Position numbers and translations under genes: made by a program. Of a stretch of 64,000 nt of DNA, positions 63,301 through 64,000 are shown in pieces. This DNA comes from Mantis religiosa. Lineage: Eukaryota > Arthropoda > Insecta > Mantodea > Mantidae. Below the pieces are notes generated by a model. It was not told the DNA's origin. It worked only from the letters and a program-made list of their open reading frames with translations, and made no database searches. The stretch's first letter is position 1. Every line of letters starts with the position of its first letter. The DNA is taken from positions 278,730,868 to 278,794,867 of the forward strand of contig CM060950.1 of the NCBI GenBank assembly GCA_030765055.1, read 5' to 3'.

Positions 63301-64000
63301 TTAGAGCTTGGACTTCTCTGACACAAATGCTTTTGGATAAAAGGAAACTTTTAGATTTACGGCATACCGCATAGTGAAACAAATGAGGTGCATCAGACTG
63401 CAGGCTCCTTAGAGCTTAGACTTCTCTGACACAAATGCTTTTAGATAAAAGGAACCTCTAAATTGACGGCATATCGCATAGTGAAACAAATGAAGTGCAT
63501 CAGAATGCAGGCCCCTTAGAGCTTAGACTTCTCTGACACAAATGCTTTTGGATAAAAGGAACCTCTAAATTGACGGCATATCGCATAGTGAAACAAATGA
63601 AGTGCATCAGAATGCAGGCCCCTTAGAGCTTAGACTTCTCTGACACAAATGCTTTTGGATAAAAGGAACCTCTAAATTGGCGGCATATCGCATAGTGAAA
63701 CAAATGAATTGCAAAAGAATTCAGGCTCCTTTAAGCTAAGACTTCTCTGACACAAATGCTTTTGTATAAAATGAAAGCTCTACAGTTAAGGCATATTGCA
63801 TAGTGAAACAAATGAAGTGCAAAAGAATACAGGTTCCTTAGAGCTTCGACTTCACTAACAACAGCGATTTTGGATAAAAGGTTACCCCTATAATCACGCA
63901 TATCGCATTGTGAAACAAAAGAAGTGCAATAGAAATCATGCTCCCTAGAGCTTAGACTTCATTGACAGAAATGCTTTTGTTTAAAAGAAGCTTCTAAATT
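60340..64000. repeat. ~5.2-kb higher-order block, copy 2
   Basis: Second copy, running past the end of the window. Relative to copy 1 it has one extra monomer near 63550-63660 (offset rises to 5321) and lacks two monomers after about 63750 (offset falls to 5111). Base differences are few otherwise. Confidence 0.85.

Larger units (their letters stand above)
44789..64000. repeat. ~107-bp satellite, beta type (block C2, runs off the window)
   Basis: About 180 monomers, all in one orientation. Consecutive GCAGGCTCC landmarks at 54884, 54991 and 55098 give exactly 107 bp; a 5-bp shorter form (AAAGTGAATGCAGG for AAGTGCAACAGAATGCAGG) is interspersed. Minus-strand frames read repeated FHYAICRKFRGFLLSKS-like peptides, but 107 is not a multiple of three, so frames shift at each monomer and do not form a protein. 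No gene or other element is visible through its end. Confidence 0.95.

Noticed and set aside
45802..63382. Many minus-strand open frames of 60-117 codons with similar peptides in the satellite
   Set aside because: The 107-bp monomer is not a multiple of three, so the frame moves at each unit, and frames are unrelated to any start or conserved length. Chance openings in an AT-rich repeat.
36736..64000. CRISPR-like array
   Set aside because: The repeats are contiguous 107-bp monomers without unique spacers, in a eukaryotic context.
36736..64000. A centromere-protein binding box in the 107-bp satellite
   Set aside because: By eye I found no stretch fitting the CENP-B box pattern, and position on the chromosome is unknown, so no centromere claim is made.

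Overview
This window looks like repeat-dense, AT-rich animal nuclear DNA. I infer an arthropod, probably an insect, with low confidence. The grounds are a decayed I/Jockey-group LINE with a (CATT)n tail, Ty3/gypsy remains, tRNA-derived repeats and long satellite arrays. I found no host protein-coding gene: every coding-like stretch belongs to a transposable element and is broken, and most other open frames are translations of satellite, tRNA-like repeats or microsatellites.

Layout. (1) 1-9420, repeat island 1: the end of an LTR, a CA-microsatellite unit, an almost complete but inactivated 5.8-kb LINE (1580-7398) flanked by a 12-bp target-site duplication (TSD), a tRNA-Arg(CCU)-like copy (7509), a decayed second copy (8183) and a shared tail repeat. 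(2) 9421-15125, satellite: a ~107-bp satellite (alpha type) interrupted by a 3.1-kb palindromic array of eleven tRNA-like units of 313 bp. That array is bounded by a 15-bp TSD and is followed by a second satellite of ~113 bp. (3) 15126-35667, repeat island 2: duplicated blocks of tRNA-Arg-headed modules of ~0.7 kb, CA and CT microsatellites, Ty3/gypsy gag and pol pseudogenes and three recognisable gypsy LTR copies. One of these is a solo LTR with its TSD; its empty site is visible in island 1. (4) 35668-64000, satellite: ~113-bp satellite, then ~107-bp satellite alpha, a switch to type beta near 42240, and beta to the end of the window. The beta array carries higher-order repeats (about 862 bp and about 5.2 kb) and is broken once by a 5'-truncated Jockey-like LINE fragment (43497-44788).

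How the parts relate. Island 1 and the right end of island 2 are paralogous: LTR end, CA unit, tRNA-Arg, decayed tRNA, tail. Each serves as an empty-site control for insertions in the other. This makes the LINE and solo-LTR calls much firmer than motif evidence alone. The most unusual structure is the TSD-bounded, head-to-head tRNA-like array, which looks like one retrotransposition event (possibly twin-primed) of a tandem SINE-like repeat into satellite DNA. The second is the tRNA-Arg-headed module family, in which at least two copies (17659 and 33002) keep a foldable tRNA, both Pol III promoter boxes and a T6 terminator. All alignments were made by eye; boundaries of diverged repeats are good to about 10-50 bp.
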